This document shows, piece by piece, positions 35,101 through 46,351 of a stretch of DNA of 60,000 nucleotides (position 1 is its first letter; the number at the start of each line of letters is the position of its first letter). Source of the DNA: Cryptomeria japonica. Lineage: Eukaryota; Streptophyta; Pinopsida; Cupressales; Cupressaceae. Under the pieces are notes generated by a model that did no database searches, was not told the DNA's origin, and saw only the letters and a program-made list of their open reading frames with translations. Where the stretch lies: assembly GCF_030272615.1 (NCBI RefSeq), contig NC_081411.1, positions 158,390,471 to 158,450,470 on the forward strand. Reading direction: 5' to 3'. Made by a program: the position numbers and the translations under genes.

Positions 35101-35673
35101 TGCTATCTCCTCCTCATGTATAAAGTTTAAGAACTCTTTACCAGTAGACAATAAGACACTAGGTGTCTTTGAAGTTCCCTCTTCATTCTCTATCAAAGAC
35201 TGAATCTTGAAGGTCTTGATGTCCTTCTTGAATGATATGGAGTTCTCCTCTCCATCATAGATCACCTTCCTATCAAATTGCTAGGGTCTTCCTAGCAATA
35301 GGTGACAAGAATCCATAGGCAACACATCACAAAGGATCTTATCCTTATATCCTCCAATAGAAAACTCTACCCAAGTCTATTCATTGACAAGCACACTTTG
35401 TCCTTTGTTCAATCAAGTCACCTTGAAAGGGCTAGTGTGTGGTATTCTTGTGAGTTTCAACTTCCTAACTTCCTCTTCTGATATGATGTTGTTAGTTGAA
35501 CCTGAATCAACTATCACCTTGTACACTTTACCAAGAACTTTGCATCTCACCCTAAACAATGCTCTCCTATGTTTGGGTTCCTCCTTAACCGGCTGTCTGA
35601 TCAAAATCCTATTGAACATCAGATTCTCACCAATTTCTAATTCAATCTGGTCCACATTTGGTGTCTTGTTTCT
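32170..35673 (-). pseudogene. chromovirus pol: protease, RT, RNase H, integrase, chromodomain
   Basis: Same frame as gag throughout. Protease: VIVDSGSTNNIIS near 35495. RT spans about 34900-34250, with FPIPRIEDLMDCLGG and a catalytic box [10 protein letters not shown] at about 34440-34467, where Gly (34456-34458) replaces the second Asp. RNase [15 protein letters not shown] and [18 protein letters not shown]. Integrase, 32479-33519: HHCC finger (H...H, CGVCQRA), core Asp in MDFVVGL, Asp in VLDKDNKF and Glu in GQTEVINRVLG. Chromodomain: AEEILESKVKKSTRN, LVKWEGQPVSEATW, 32190-32330. In-frame stops at about 35413, 35367, 35282, 34630, 33946, 33652 and 32479; no frameshift seen. Confidence 0.92.
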
Positions 35674-36768
35674 TTAAGAGTCTTCATGTGCATAAGCAAC
35701 CCTCTTTCCACTATTTGATGAGGTAGGCTTGCCAAGGCATCTATATGTCAGGTGTCCCAATTGTCCACAATTGTAACACTTCATAGTTGCAAAGTAGGAG
35801 TTACCTCTACCGGTACCTCTACCCCTACTTGGACCACCTTGTGCACCTCTTCCTCTAGAATTTCCCCCTCTAAGATTGGTTTCACTGCCATGTTCAGTCA
35901 ACTTGGCTTCTCCTTGGTTCCTCTACTCATTTGACTTGCTTTGGTAACCACCTCGGTGGTTCATTTGGTCTCTACCTCTGCCTCTACCCCTGTTATTGGA
36001 GTCTCCTTTCCTTTTGTTCCTCTCTTCTACCTTGGCAGTAAGCTGATGACATTTTTGAATAGTAGTAGGAGTCCATAGGCTTATCTCCTTTTGAATGTTC
36101 CACTTTATGTCGCTTAGATACCTATCCACCTTAATAGATTCATCTTCTTGGACTTTGGATCTAAGACAAAGTTTTTGAAATTCTTCAGTGTAGGAGGTCA
36201 CATCAAGGTCTTTTTGCTTCAAACCCTATCTCTTCTTATGAAGTTGGACTTCATAATCCTCTGGTAATTAGTTCTCCTTGATCTTGCTCACCATGGCCTT
36301 CCAATTGGCAATAGGTAGCTTCCCCATGCTAACTCTCTCTTCTTGCAGGTACTTCCACCATGTCAAAGTTTCTCCCCTTAATCTTGATTTGGCAACTTTA
36401 AACTTTTGAGCCTCTGTCACTCCCTCACACTCAAAGTGGTTTTCCATGCCCTCAATCCATTCCATAACAATGTCAATGTCCATCCTTCCACTGAAATGTG
36501 GTAATCCTTCAAAAGCTTTGGTGTTCAAAGCCTTGATAGCCTTTACAAATGGTTCTTCATTAAACAAGGGATCTGGTTCAGGTATAATGTCATCTATGTC
36601 AATGGTTTTCTTGCCTTTATCCTTGGTGTCTTCACCCCAAGGTCCATGTGTCCTCTGATCGACCACTTCCTACAGTTTATCCCTTATCTCACTCATAGCT
36701 TCTTCAAGGAGCCTATTCTTCTCCTTCCGCTCTTCTACCTCTCTAGCCAGCTCTACATTAGTGACCAT
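35674..36768 (-). pseudogene. chromovirus gag
   Basis: ATG at 36766-36768, about 60 bases after the primer site, starts a Glu/Lys-rich, probably coiled-coil segment (VELAREVEERKEKNRLLEEA). The Gag core follows (GLPHFSGRMDIDIVMEWIEG, LRGETLTWWKYL, TSYTEEFQKLCLRS), then an Arg/Gly-rich linker and a canonical knuckle CYNCGQLGHLTYRC near 35750-35800. Stops near 36670, 36268, 36225, 35923 and 35674 share one frame. Gag and pol appear to have been one polyprotein. Confidence 0.9.
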
Positions 36769-36830
36769 TCTACTCTCCCCTACTGATTCACTAGCATATA
36801 GAAACATACACAATCCAACAAATCTTTAAC

Positions 36831-36844
36831 TTGCTCTGATACCA
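36831..36844 (-). promoter_or_regulatory. primer-binding site, initiator tRNA-Met type
   Basis: In sense TGGTATCAGAGCAA starts three bases after the 5' LTR, the usual plant tRNA-iMet primer sequence. Confidence 0.88.
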
Positions 36845-36847
36845 ATC

Positions 36848-38443
36848 TGATGGGATGGGGTTTGGGATAGACTAGCCTAGTGTATGCTCTTGGATCTTTC
36901 CCTTGGATCACCTAGTGTTCTCTTCACAACCTAGGGTCTCTAGGACTTCCCTTGCTTGAGGAATCCCCTGACCTTTCCCAATCCACCCACCAATGAGTTG
37001 CAATTTTGCTCCTAAGGTCTCACCTAGTCATGAGACTCAAAACCCCATACTATGGCTAATAAGGGCTAGGCTTGTTCCACATCTTCCAAGGTCTTGGCAA
37101 GGATAGGATAGGTCTTTTTCATGGTCTTTCCACCTATTCATGTGCTCCAAGAGGATTCAAGACTCCAACCCCTTACCGATTTCACTATTTGGTGTTTTTG
37201 CCTACAAAATAGGGCTACAAGGATTTTGACTAATTAGGCCCCCTAACCGGTCCTTTAGGGCTCCCTCTCACAAACGATGCACAAACTACCCAAACTCCCA
37301 AAGTGGACTAACATTAATTTGGAAAGGGCTCAAGGATTTCTCTAGTTTTGGGCCTCCAATTGGTCGTACAGTGCCTTGGGCAAATTTTGGGGTTTTTAAG
37401 GGTTTTGTGAGGGTTTTATGGTCTGCTTGGGTCACAGTGTATGTTTTTTGTTTTAGCCACCTTGTCTAGATTGGTGCAGGCTCCTTCTTCACACCAGTAG
37501 TTCTTCACACACTCCTCTACACCTCCTCCAAAGGGCGCACTCTCCTTTGACCAACCTTGCTCTTCAAGACCTCTACAACTTGACCCTTCCTAGTCGGGCA
37601 CTATCTAGTCTCGCCTAGGAGTGGGTCTTTGTATGGACACCTTGCATTTACAAGGGCCCTTCTTGCATTTAAATATGTTACATGGTCTCTACTCTCATTC
37701 CCCATGGTTTCATGGTGATTCCACAATGGGGAATGGAGTTATGAATCCATTTATTCAAACCAATCCAAAACTGGACAGTGAGAAGACAACTTACAAAATA
37801 TTTACAAGCACACCACACTTATAAAACCAAAACCTAATATAATTTCTCAAAATGATATTATTTACACCATAGAAGATAATCCACATAGTTTTGCACATAA
37901 ATCAATCAATTAACTTGGTCAGTTGCTTCATTCAAACTGACTGGTAACAAATTTGCAGTCTCAGTCAGGTCACTTAACTTGGGTCGTACAATGTCTGACA
38001 TCCAACCCATTAACTTAGGGTTTGGAAATACTTATACTACCCTCTCCTTGATCTATGTTCCCATACTAGGGTTTTCCATGCTAACCTAAAGAGTTTTTCC
38101 TCATGGTGGAAAAGTTGCTTGACAACTTTTAAAAGTTGTCATGCAACTTTTGCAACTTTTGAGCAACTTTCCCAATGTTGTTTTTCCTGACTCCAAGACC
38201 CATTTTGGGAAAACCTAAGGACACCACCATGCTAGGAAAGACCCCTAAACACCTCAAAGGCACACCTACCCTCAAATTTCAATAAAATCTCAATCTTGAC
38301 TTATGACCCTAAGATCTCAACTAGGACCCTAACTAGGACCCATGAGCACATGGCTCTTTATTTTATATACAATGGTTTCAAAAGAAGCATAACACGAACA
38401 AAACAAAGAAGGAGAAACAGCTTGGAAGGGTGCTCCTGCACCA
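36848..38443 (-). repeat. 5' LTR of the chromovirus
   Basis: 1596 bp; ends as in the partner, with one copy of the 20-bp palindrome (38121-38140). Confidence 0.92.
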
Positions 38444-39123
38444 GTCTTGAGTTAGACTCTTCCTGTGAATAGGTTTGAAAGGTCATGAAAGTAATTATAT
38501 TAGAGGAGTATCTAGTAAACATGGAGTCACTACTAGAATGGGTTATTTTGGGTGAAGTCTTTGATGTCTCTAAAAGATTGGAGGACCATCATGTTTTGAG
38601 TGGTAGGTATATCTCCTTTCTCAGGCAAAGGGAGGAGGTGAAGGCTAGGTATAAAGAGGCAATGAGGAGAGGGTGGGAGGCATTGAAAATGTTCTCATAT
38701 ATTATGGAGCTGGAAGAGGTAATTTGGAGGGCTTGAGAAAAAGCAAGGGACGAGGAAGAGATAGGGTGAAGGCTAAGGCCGAGGTCCAGGTGCATGAAGG
38801 TGGCATTGGCAGGAAAAAGACAAACCCTAGCAGTCGTTCCAAGTAGTGTCTGAATTGTCTATGTTATTTAGTCACTGTTTGGGAGTTCATTCTCATTTCT
38901 CTATTTTCAAACTTTCCAATTTTGGTATTCATACTCTATTGATTTACTATAATGAAGTGCTATTGTAATCATCTTGGGTTGGTACAAGTTCAGTGGTTTT
39001 GGGTTGGCAGTTTTGTCTTTATGAATATTTTGGGTGGTTGGTGGGTGGTTTCAGGACAAATAACTATTTATTTTTTGAAGATGTAAACTTCCTTTCCTTT
39101 AATAAAATCCAATATTATTGATC

Positions 39124-39154
<31 letters not shown>

Positions 39155-39155
39155 T
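38444..39155 (+). mobile_element. LINE-C, 3' part after the chromovirus
   Basis: Begins with the second GTCTT copy (38444-38448). It carries an unassigned reading frame (38485-38848), about 280 bases of AT-richer 3' UTR with an AATAAA-like signal (TTTAATAAAATCC near 39100), and ends in an (AAT)n run at about 39124-39153. Confidence 0.6.
38485..38848 (+). pseudogene. unassigned basic, probably helical frame downstream of LINE-C RNase H
   Basis: 84 codons from 38485 give a Lys/Arg/Glu-rich, likely helical protein (SFLRQREEVKARYKEAMRRG). After a TGA the sense moves by one frame into a very basic C-terminus (KSKGRGRDRVKAKAEV) that ends at a TAG near 38848. I do not recognise the family. It may be an extra LINE reading frame, a host sequence carried along by the LINE, or older DNA. 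The segment just before the chromovirus (30315-30533) could be its upstream part. Confidence 0.35.
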
Positions 39156-39497
39156 AACAATGTATTTTATAGATGTTTTTGGTATTTTAATACAAGTTGA
39201 GTAAGATTTCCTAAAGCCCATTAATTTGATCAAAAATAGTTTTATGATTATGAGTATTTTAGAAATAGAATAAAGGTTTTAATTATTGAATGTCATATTT
39301 GATTAATAAAATCTATTAATTATAAACTGAAATTTATGTTTATAAATTGATATTTATGTTTATAAAATTTGAAATTAAAATTTAATATAATACATAATGA
39401 ATCATTATATATTATCATCCAAGGAACAACATGAACAAATAAATCATATCTAATTAGTTGCATAAGGAATGAACTTCAAGGAAACAATCCCCATAGT
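39156..39497. other. AT-rich spacer
   Basis: Nothing recognisable apart from a short direct repeat of AAATTTATGTTTATAAA-like words near 39328-39370. Confidence 0.5.
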
Positions 39498-40310
39498 CAC
39501 TAGATCCTTATACTAGCTCCTACAAGAATTGCTGGATTTAGCATATGCACATCAATGATGCATTCAACACTCAAGATCCATATCAAACATGTATACTCAT
39601 TAGAAGGGAAAGAACTAACCATATTCCAAGAAGACATGAAGCATATACAATACATTTTCATTGATGAGATGAGCTTCATAAGACCAAAACTACTTGTATG
39701 AATAGACACAAGGTTACATGAAGCTTACCCTAACATACAAAATGTGCAAATAATAAAAGATCATTGGTAATTATTGATGGCACATACAATAAAATAAATT
39801 ACATTGATTCTATTACTTGATTGTGGGTACCCCTAGGAAAAAATATTTTACTATCCCATGGGAAGGTAGCCCACACCCCTGACCATCCAATTGCAATTAG
39901 TAATGTAGCAAACACTAGAAGTAACTAATTACTGAAGTTGAAGATAAACATGGGTCCAAGCCACTAGACATTCCAACATATGTTGTAACAAGGATTGATA
40001 ACTACACCGGGCCACCATGAAACCCAAATGATCCAAAAGTTGTACCAATAACACCCATATCACTGGGTAATCAAAGGCAAGAACTGCTTACGATGGCATG
40101 GGCTAATATGGTCAACAAATCCTAGGGTTTAACACTCCAAAAGACAACGATTGATATTGAAACAATTAAAGACAAGCTTTAACATTCATAACCATATCTT
40201 GAATGAAACCATTGGATGGTCTTCGCATTGATTCAACATTCCCCCTTGAAAGATAATCTAAACTTCAAAACAGTCCATATACAATCATAAGGAAGAAAGA
40301 AGAAGCAACA
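39498..40310 (+). pseudogene. PIF1-type (Helitron-like) helicase relic
   Basis: From 39516 one frame reads APTRIAGFSI, then FQEDMKHIQYIFIDEMSF, the Walker B/motif II region of PIF1-family helicases, then IDTRLHEAYP after a TGA. A middle section (about 39750-39950) is decayed or deleted. From about 39965 it resumes as NYTGPP, NPNDPKVVPITPI and MAWANMVNKS, then GLTLQKTTIDI, which is the conserved C-terminal block (the motif normally read as THKSQG/IHKSQG, here with a stop). It ends with FALIQHSPLKDNLNF near 40240-40270. In plants such sequences belong to Helitron Rep-helicase proteins; I see no Rep domain here. Many stops; dead. Confidence 0.7.
40307..40310. repeat. probable 4-bp target duplication AACA, left copy
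   Basis: AACA precedes the inverted-repeat element and is repeated at 41303-41306. Confidence 0.55.
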
Positions 40311-41302
40311 GGGTGAACTCACAATACTGGTTCCCACTTTTTGACCAACTTTGACACTTAGATGAACATTTTGCAAAAACCTTCACTTTCCGACACCTAT
40401 AACTTTTAAATCATTAAGAATTTGAAGATGATGTAAACTAGTGATTTGTAACATCCTTTTTGTAGATTCAAAATATTTTTTTTTCAATTTTTTTTGAATA
40501 AAATTTTATTGATTTTTCCATCTCCCTCAAAAGTAGTTTTTTACAGGAAACAACATTTTTTAAGAGTGATGTGCATCCCGAAACGTATAAATTTTTTTCT
40601 ATAAATGATAAAAACTTATCTCTTTTAAATTTTGGTTTGTAACATCAATACCCAGGGCATGTAGTTGGTTTGATAGTGATATGTTGAATATTTTTTATTT
40701 TATTAAGTTTTGAAGTCCGACTAATTATAATTTAGATATAGGTGTACGTTTGAACACATAACTTGCTCTATATATATCAAAATTAAGTTTTATTTTTTTT
40801 GTTAGAAAGAAGACATCAATACCTAGGGCATAGATATTTTTCAGATTTTTTTTGAATTAGTTTATTATTTTTCCCAATGCATTGAACAAAGAAGTTCATG
40901 TTCGGTGAAAAACCTACATTCATAAAAAATAAAATAAAAATATATTAATAAACTTAAATATATTAAAAATTATACTATTTGGAAAGCTTATAATAAGGAC
41001 TAAATCCTCAAGAAAACAAAACTTCTAAATGAATTCGTTTGACCCCTCAAAAGCTAATGCAAACTTGGTTTTTTATCAGCATTTGATAGATGCAAAGGAG
41101 ACTCCATTACAAGTATGATTTAGAAGTAGAGAGGTTCTATCCAAGAAATTTTGATCTAAGAGCCTTTGATCTAACTCTCTTCAATTAATTACTTCAAATG
41201 GGACCTCTTAAAGCTTAAATAATTATATTTTCCAAAAAATATATGATTTCAGCAAAAATCAGGATGTACCAAAAAGTGGGAACCAGCTTTGTGAGTTCAC
41301 CC
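40311..41302. mobile_element. 992-bp element with 33-bp terminal inverted repeats
   Basis: The left end starts GGGTGAACTCACAA, then CTGGTTCCCACTTTTTG; the right end is its reverse complement with 2 mismatches in 33 bases. A 4-bp AACA flanks both sides. It interrupts the helicase relic, and removing it with one AACA restores a plausible continuing frame. No transposase frame is visible in the AT-rich interior, so it is non-autonomous. Inside, a motif ACATCAATACCCAGGGCA occurs twice about 177 bases apart (40643 and 40813). TIR sequence and a 4-bp duplication do not match the usual plant superfamilies (hAT 8 bp, Mutator 9 bp, PIF/CACTA 3 bp, Tc1 2 bp). Confidence 0.7.
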
Positions 41303-43959
41303 AACACTACAACAACTATCTCTCTAAGCTAAAAAAGATACAAACTAAAACTATTGGATACTATTTATATTCTTACATATTGTTTTAATGATATTCATTC
41401 AAATTCTGATCTTGCAAGCACAACCTATCCACAAAAGCACCAAAAGAACATCATTCTAACAAAGAATAATGGTCTCCTATGATGCCATACACAACAAGGG
41501 GCTCCAGATATTTTGATAACAATCAAATTATAATGAAAACAACCACATATTTTATTTTATATAAGTGGAACATTCAAACATATATTACTATTGGCATAAC
41601 CATTGCACCTCTCCTGACATAAAATCTAGATTGAAAAAAGAGTTGATTCAAATAAAAAATTTGGTTCTATTTTCTAAAATAAAAGCACTCGATTCATTAG
41701 GAATAAAGTTCCATACTTTATCAAAAAAAATCATTTAAGGGAAAAATTAGCATTCATTGATCTCAAAATAAGTATTTTGACTCCCATCGAGTCAAATATA
41801 CAATTTTACATCCAATTGAGTAGAAATATAGAAGCGATTCAAAATAGATTCACCCAAATAGAAATATAAACCCTTATATCAAAATGAGGAAACCCCCAAA
41901 AATATCTCAAGCATATGTATTTCACAAGATATGGAAACAAATAATAAGCATGAGAGGCTCTTATGCGAAGGATTTATTAGAATTTAGAGTATCATCTCCT
42001 TTAATAAAAAAAAATGAAAAGAATTTTCGGATTCGCAAGGACTAATGAAATTTTGTAACGATCCTCCAAAGTTAATGGTGAAAGACTAGAAGAAGTGGTT
42101 GAAATGGTGTGCTGGCTATAGAATAATACCATGGAAAAAGAAAAAGGTTATTAGTGGCTGATTAGGGTGGAATGACTTTGCATCCTTTTTGGGAGAGGGA
42201 ATTTGTGTATTTTTGAAGGCGATTAAAAAACTGCATCAAGCATCATAGATATGAGCTTTTAGTTTATAGCTATCTAGATCATGTGAAAGAAGATAATCAT
42301 AGACTCGTGATTCAAAATATTCCAAAACCAGATTATCAATCTATTACCAATTTTCAATGCATGAAGAATCCTAGGTACTCCTAGAAGAAGAGGAACACTA
42401 ATTTTGATTCTTCAAAAAAAAAGAAATTTGATTCTTAAAAAAAGAACAATTCCAATTACTCAACAACTAAGAAGAATTCGTATTACAATTTCCATTTTGG
42501 GTTGTTTATAGATAAAAGAAAAAAAGAAAAAAAAATGCATTAAACATTGATGACCTTTTTCCTCCGAATATAATCATAAAACACATCAAACAAATATGGG
42601 GATTTTGAGAAATTCAAATAGAGTAATATTTTGATGTTGATGCTTATGTAATGAAAATTATTAGGAAGAGAGAGGATAAAAGGAGGATTAAACTCACAAA
42701 ACTTCAAAAAATCAAAGAGGAAGGAAGGAAATGAAAACAAGAAAGACAAAAGATGAAAGAACATAGATTACAAAAATTAGAGTTGGCAAATACTCCATAA
42801 GAAGTTAAGAACCTAAAAAGGGCATTCAAGATAGAAGATGAGCAAAAATGCTTAGAAATAGTGCAATAACTAAAGAAAAGGTTCCAAGACAACAAAAAAG
42901 CCATAAAAGCTAGACAACTTGAAAGACAGGTTGCTCGACAAACTGAAAAACGTAGACAAGAGAATTCAAAACAAGAAAAGAAGGAACTACAAAAAAAATT
43001 GGCAAGATTTTAAACTTCCAAAGAAAATAATAGAATTTCTAATTTGAGACTTTAGGAATATTTATCATCGTAAAAGAAATTATGAAAAAATAAATACAGA
43101 AAGAGAAACTGTGAATAGAAATCAAAAAAATTATTTTGAAATGAGATTCTAAGACAAAATTCTCAAGGTGATAAGAAGGGATGGGATGAGTTGAAATAAA
43201 AATTGGATTCTAGGTTTGAGAATAAAAAAAAAGGTAGAAATTACATCAGAAACCAAGAACAAATCCAAAAGAAAAAATAAACAAGAAATCAAAGATCCAA
43301 GGTGTCGAAAAATGGTTAGAAAACAAGGAGGGAAAAGAAGAAAATCCCCCAAAGAGGAATTAAACTAAAGAAAAAAATTGGTAAATTATCATATCAAGAA
43401 ATGGCGAAAAATATTTACATCTAAAAAACCAAATACAAGCTTGAAAAATTGCCACTAGCTCCTTAACTTTCCAAGGATAGAAATGCATCCCATTTTCTAG
43501 ATAAAAAGAAACTAGGAAATCAAGTTGTTGTATCCCAACTAACTAAGCCATATTTAGAAAACGGGGTAGTGGCAATAATGGAAAAGATGCCTATGATGTT
43601 GAACATACACTACCTAAATTGTGTTACAATTTTGAGTCAGAATTATGGTCGTGGGATGATGCCTTGTGGGATTCGAATTCAAGACCTTCTTACTCTCTAT
43701 GTCTATGTGTTGTAAAGAATACCAAACACTCCCTGAGTTCAACATATGAAATTATAAATGGAGATAATTAGAAGTGAATGTGTAGACTTTATGTATAAGC
43801 AGATTATTTGATTATAAAACAATTATACATGATTGCTTAAAAGTCATGAAATATGTGACTTGTTAAAAGTGAACATTGTTACCATATTTTTACCTTCAGG
43901 CTCAATCAAGTAGAGCCACTAAGTTTTTTAAGAAAATGGTACATTTTAATAGCCTTCTA
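41303..43959. other. unassigned AT-rich DNA
   Basis: The first 60 bases may be the tail of the helicase relic (LSKLKKIQTKTI). Beyond that I recognise no family. 42640-43020 on the plus strand is A-rich and reads as Lys/Glu/Gln-rich, coiled-coil-like protein with stops (ARQLERQVARQTEKRRQEN near 42910-42965), possibly part of the same old element. Nothing else is supported. Confidence 0.4.
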
Positions 43960-46087
43960 TGCTACATTTAGCCATACAAATGAAATAATTTTACAAGATT
44001 ACATGGATATAAATCATTGCATTCATGCAAGTGAACAAAACATAAAAGATTATGCAATTTTTCTAAAAAAAAAATGTAATTCTTATTGACTGAAATTAAA
44101 TACATATGTCTCACATAACAAGCCGTGAGACTGACTTTTCTCATTTCATACAAATAAGAACTAAAATACACATGCATGAGAAAATGTGGAAAGGAAAAAA
44201 ATAAGCATGTAGAGAAGGTAACCAGTCATTGCCTGAATGACTCATACTATTGGTTTGATCTACCCCTCATTGGCTTGCCTTTCTTTACTAGCCCCTTGGT
44301 ATTTAGATGTCCTTCCTGCATTGAGTGGAAACATGAGTTAGAAAAAAAGTTCTAAGCAATGATAGACTACATCATGTACATGCACATTTACCCATGTGTG
44401 CACATGTTAATGCCTATGTATATCAGATGTAGTGCCTACTTTGAGTACCCAAAATATCAAACAAAGAATCATCATGCATACCTCAAAAAAGAATATCATT
44501 TTCTAACATGTTTGTGCCATGTGTAGATACAGGTATAATCATGATTATTTTAGCATGTGGGGTAAAATGTGGCTCCCACAAGGGTTGAGCCCAGTATGCT
44601 GCCCTTTCGGGTCAAAGAGGGATCTCAAAAGGATAGTTATTCAGAGACAATATGAAAATCAATGCATATAATACATGCAGAAGGGTGCAGGAACCAAGAC
44701 TCAAACTAGATCAGATCAATAATAACAAAACAATGACCATAGATAAGCATATGATTCTAATTTATCATTTAGCTCATATATAGACCTGTAGAAGTCATCA
44801 GAACTGTCAAAAAGTATAAAAGACAAAGATCATCGGAGATCATCATGTTTTGATAGCCATTCTAAAATGTATAGATCAAGGTTGCAAGAACACATATTTA
44901 TTAAGAAAGCTCAGTCATGAATGGTAGAGGGAAAATCCAGAGACAAAGGCACATTATTATAGTAGTCCTAAGTCATTTTAAGAACAACAATATTGTAGCA
45001 AATATAGTGACAATCCATAGTGAAAATATAGTCACAACATGCATTAACAATCCTTGACAAGATTTATCAAAGAAGAAGTTAATATATTTCTAATGCAAGA
45101 GCCACCAGATCCAAATGTCTCGATTATATTGAAGATGTTGATCCATAGTCATAAAGTGTACATCAGGAGAACACAATAGTCATAATCTCAGATAGTCATA
45201 AGAAGGATCATTAGAAGAAATATTCCAAAACCATTAAGTAGGGTTGCAAATAATAGGGAGGCAACTGAGTTTACAATCAAATAGGTTTCTTTTTAATGGT
45301 TTGCTTCTATCCCTTTCCGGGTTCCAATTCTACTCCTCTAGACTTCTAAGTGCTTCCCTACCAGTATTTTCTTACCACACTAGATACAAGCTCATAAAGA
45401 GTCTTGTTCTCCATGCTCCTAGATTCTGTCACTATGAGTTGCAGAGGTGTAGGACTATCCTTTCTTACTCGCAGTCTGTAAAGTCATCATCCTATCTGAT
45501 TTTGCAGTCATACTTCTACTCTAGTCCTACCCTACACATACTCCTTTACGGTCACTGAAACCTATTTGGACTTCTTCGAAGCTTGCCTAGGCTCAGTATG
45601 CAAAAATGGCAATTGCCATTTCTTGGTTTCCTCGTACTACTCTACTCTTACTATACATTTTCAGCTCTTCCTGAAGAACTCCAATGGCCATGTGGATCCC
45701 ATGGCGGAGGTTCAAGACAGAGCCATTTTTACATTGTGAATTCAAAACAAAGAAATGAACAACAAAATGGAAACTTTAATTACAGAACTATAATGAAAAA
45801 CTTAACAAAAACAAGATAGTACAACACTCAGCGATAGAAAACCAGAAAATACACTTGTATGTATTTCTCGTGTTTTCTTTTGTAATATCCAACCAATCCA
45901 ACACCTTACAATTAGATTTTTATAGCTCATCCATCCGTCATGAAACACAGATGATTACAAAATGGAGAAAATGGTTTCATAACGGGTCATCAGTGTAGCC
46001 TTAGAAACTAGCTTCCAAAGCCCATTGGTGACTTGCAAAGTTCATAGTTTTCCATCGAGTGATCGGGGTAGCCAAAACACACCTTTG

Positions 46088-46117
46088 CCAATGGTCGATA
46101 CCCATGTCCACCATTGG
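46088..46117. other. hairpin, 8-bp perfect stem
   Basis: CCAATGGT (46088-46095) pairs with ACCATTGG (46110-46117) across a 14-base loop. Confidence 0.55.
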
Positions 46118-46295
46118 AACTTTTCCATCATGCGTTTCCATTGGGAAGACAACCAAAACACCCATCTCGATAGTCTGATCTTTCTCAATCTCTCTTTTTG
46201 CGCTCCACCACATGGCACCCCCTGATTAGCTCCGGGGTCCCTGTCCTACCACCTTAGCACGACCTCACTAACCGCCCAGAATGAAACTCTTCTTT

Positions 46296-46351
46296 GTCGC
46301 TAGGTTGTGATGGATATTCTAATGAGCAGTTTTCCATCACGACCTAGCGAC
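46296..46351. other. hairpin, 19-bp stem with one wobble
   Basis: Arms 46296-46314 (starting GTCGCTAGG) and 46333-46351 (ending CCTAGCGAC) are reverse complements except for one T opposite G, which is a G-U wobble in RNA of the plus strand. The loop is 18 bases. Strongest simple hairpin I saw in the window. Confidence 0.7.

Larger units (their letters stand above)
30534..38443 (-). mobile_element. Ty3 chromovirus, complete but mutated (minus strand)
   Basis: 7910-bp element with LTRs of 1616 bp (left, 3') and 1596 bp (right, 5'), perfect GTCTT duplication, tRNA-Met primer site, polypurine tract, and a single gag-pol frame ending in a chromodomain. Chromodomains steer integration to particular chromatin marks. 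LTR difference is about 5% by eye over the first 290 bases. Stops and a lost RT Asp make it inactive. Inserted in LINE-C. Confidence 0.92.

Noticed and set aside
45244-45819. Two plus-strand frames of about 100 and 78 codons
   Set aside because: No recognisable motif, odd composition, and located in what is probably LTR or non-coding DNA.
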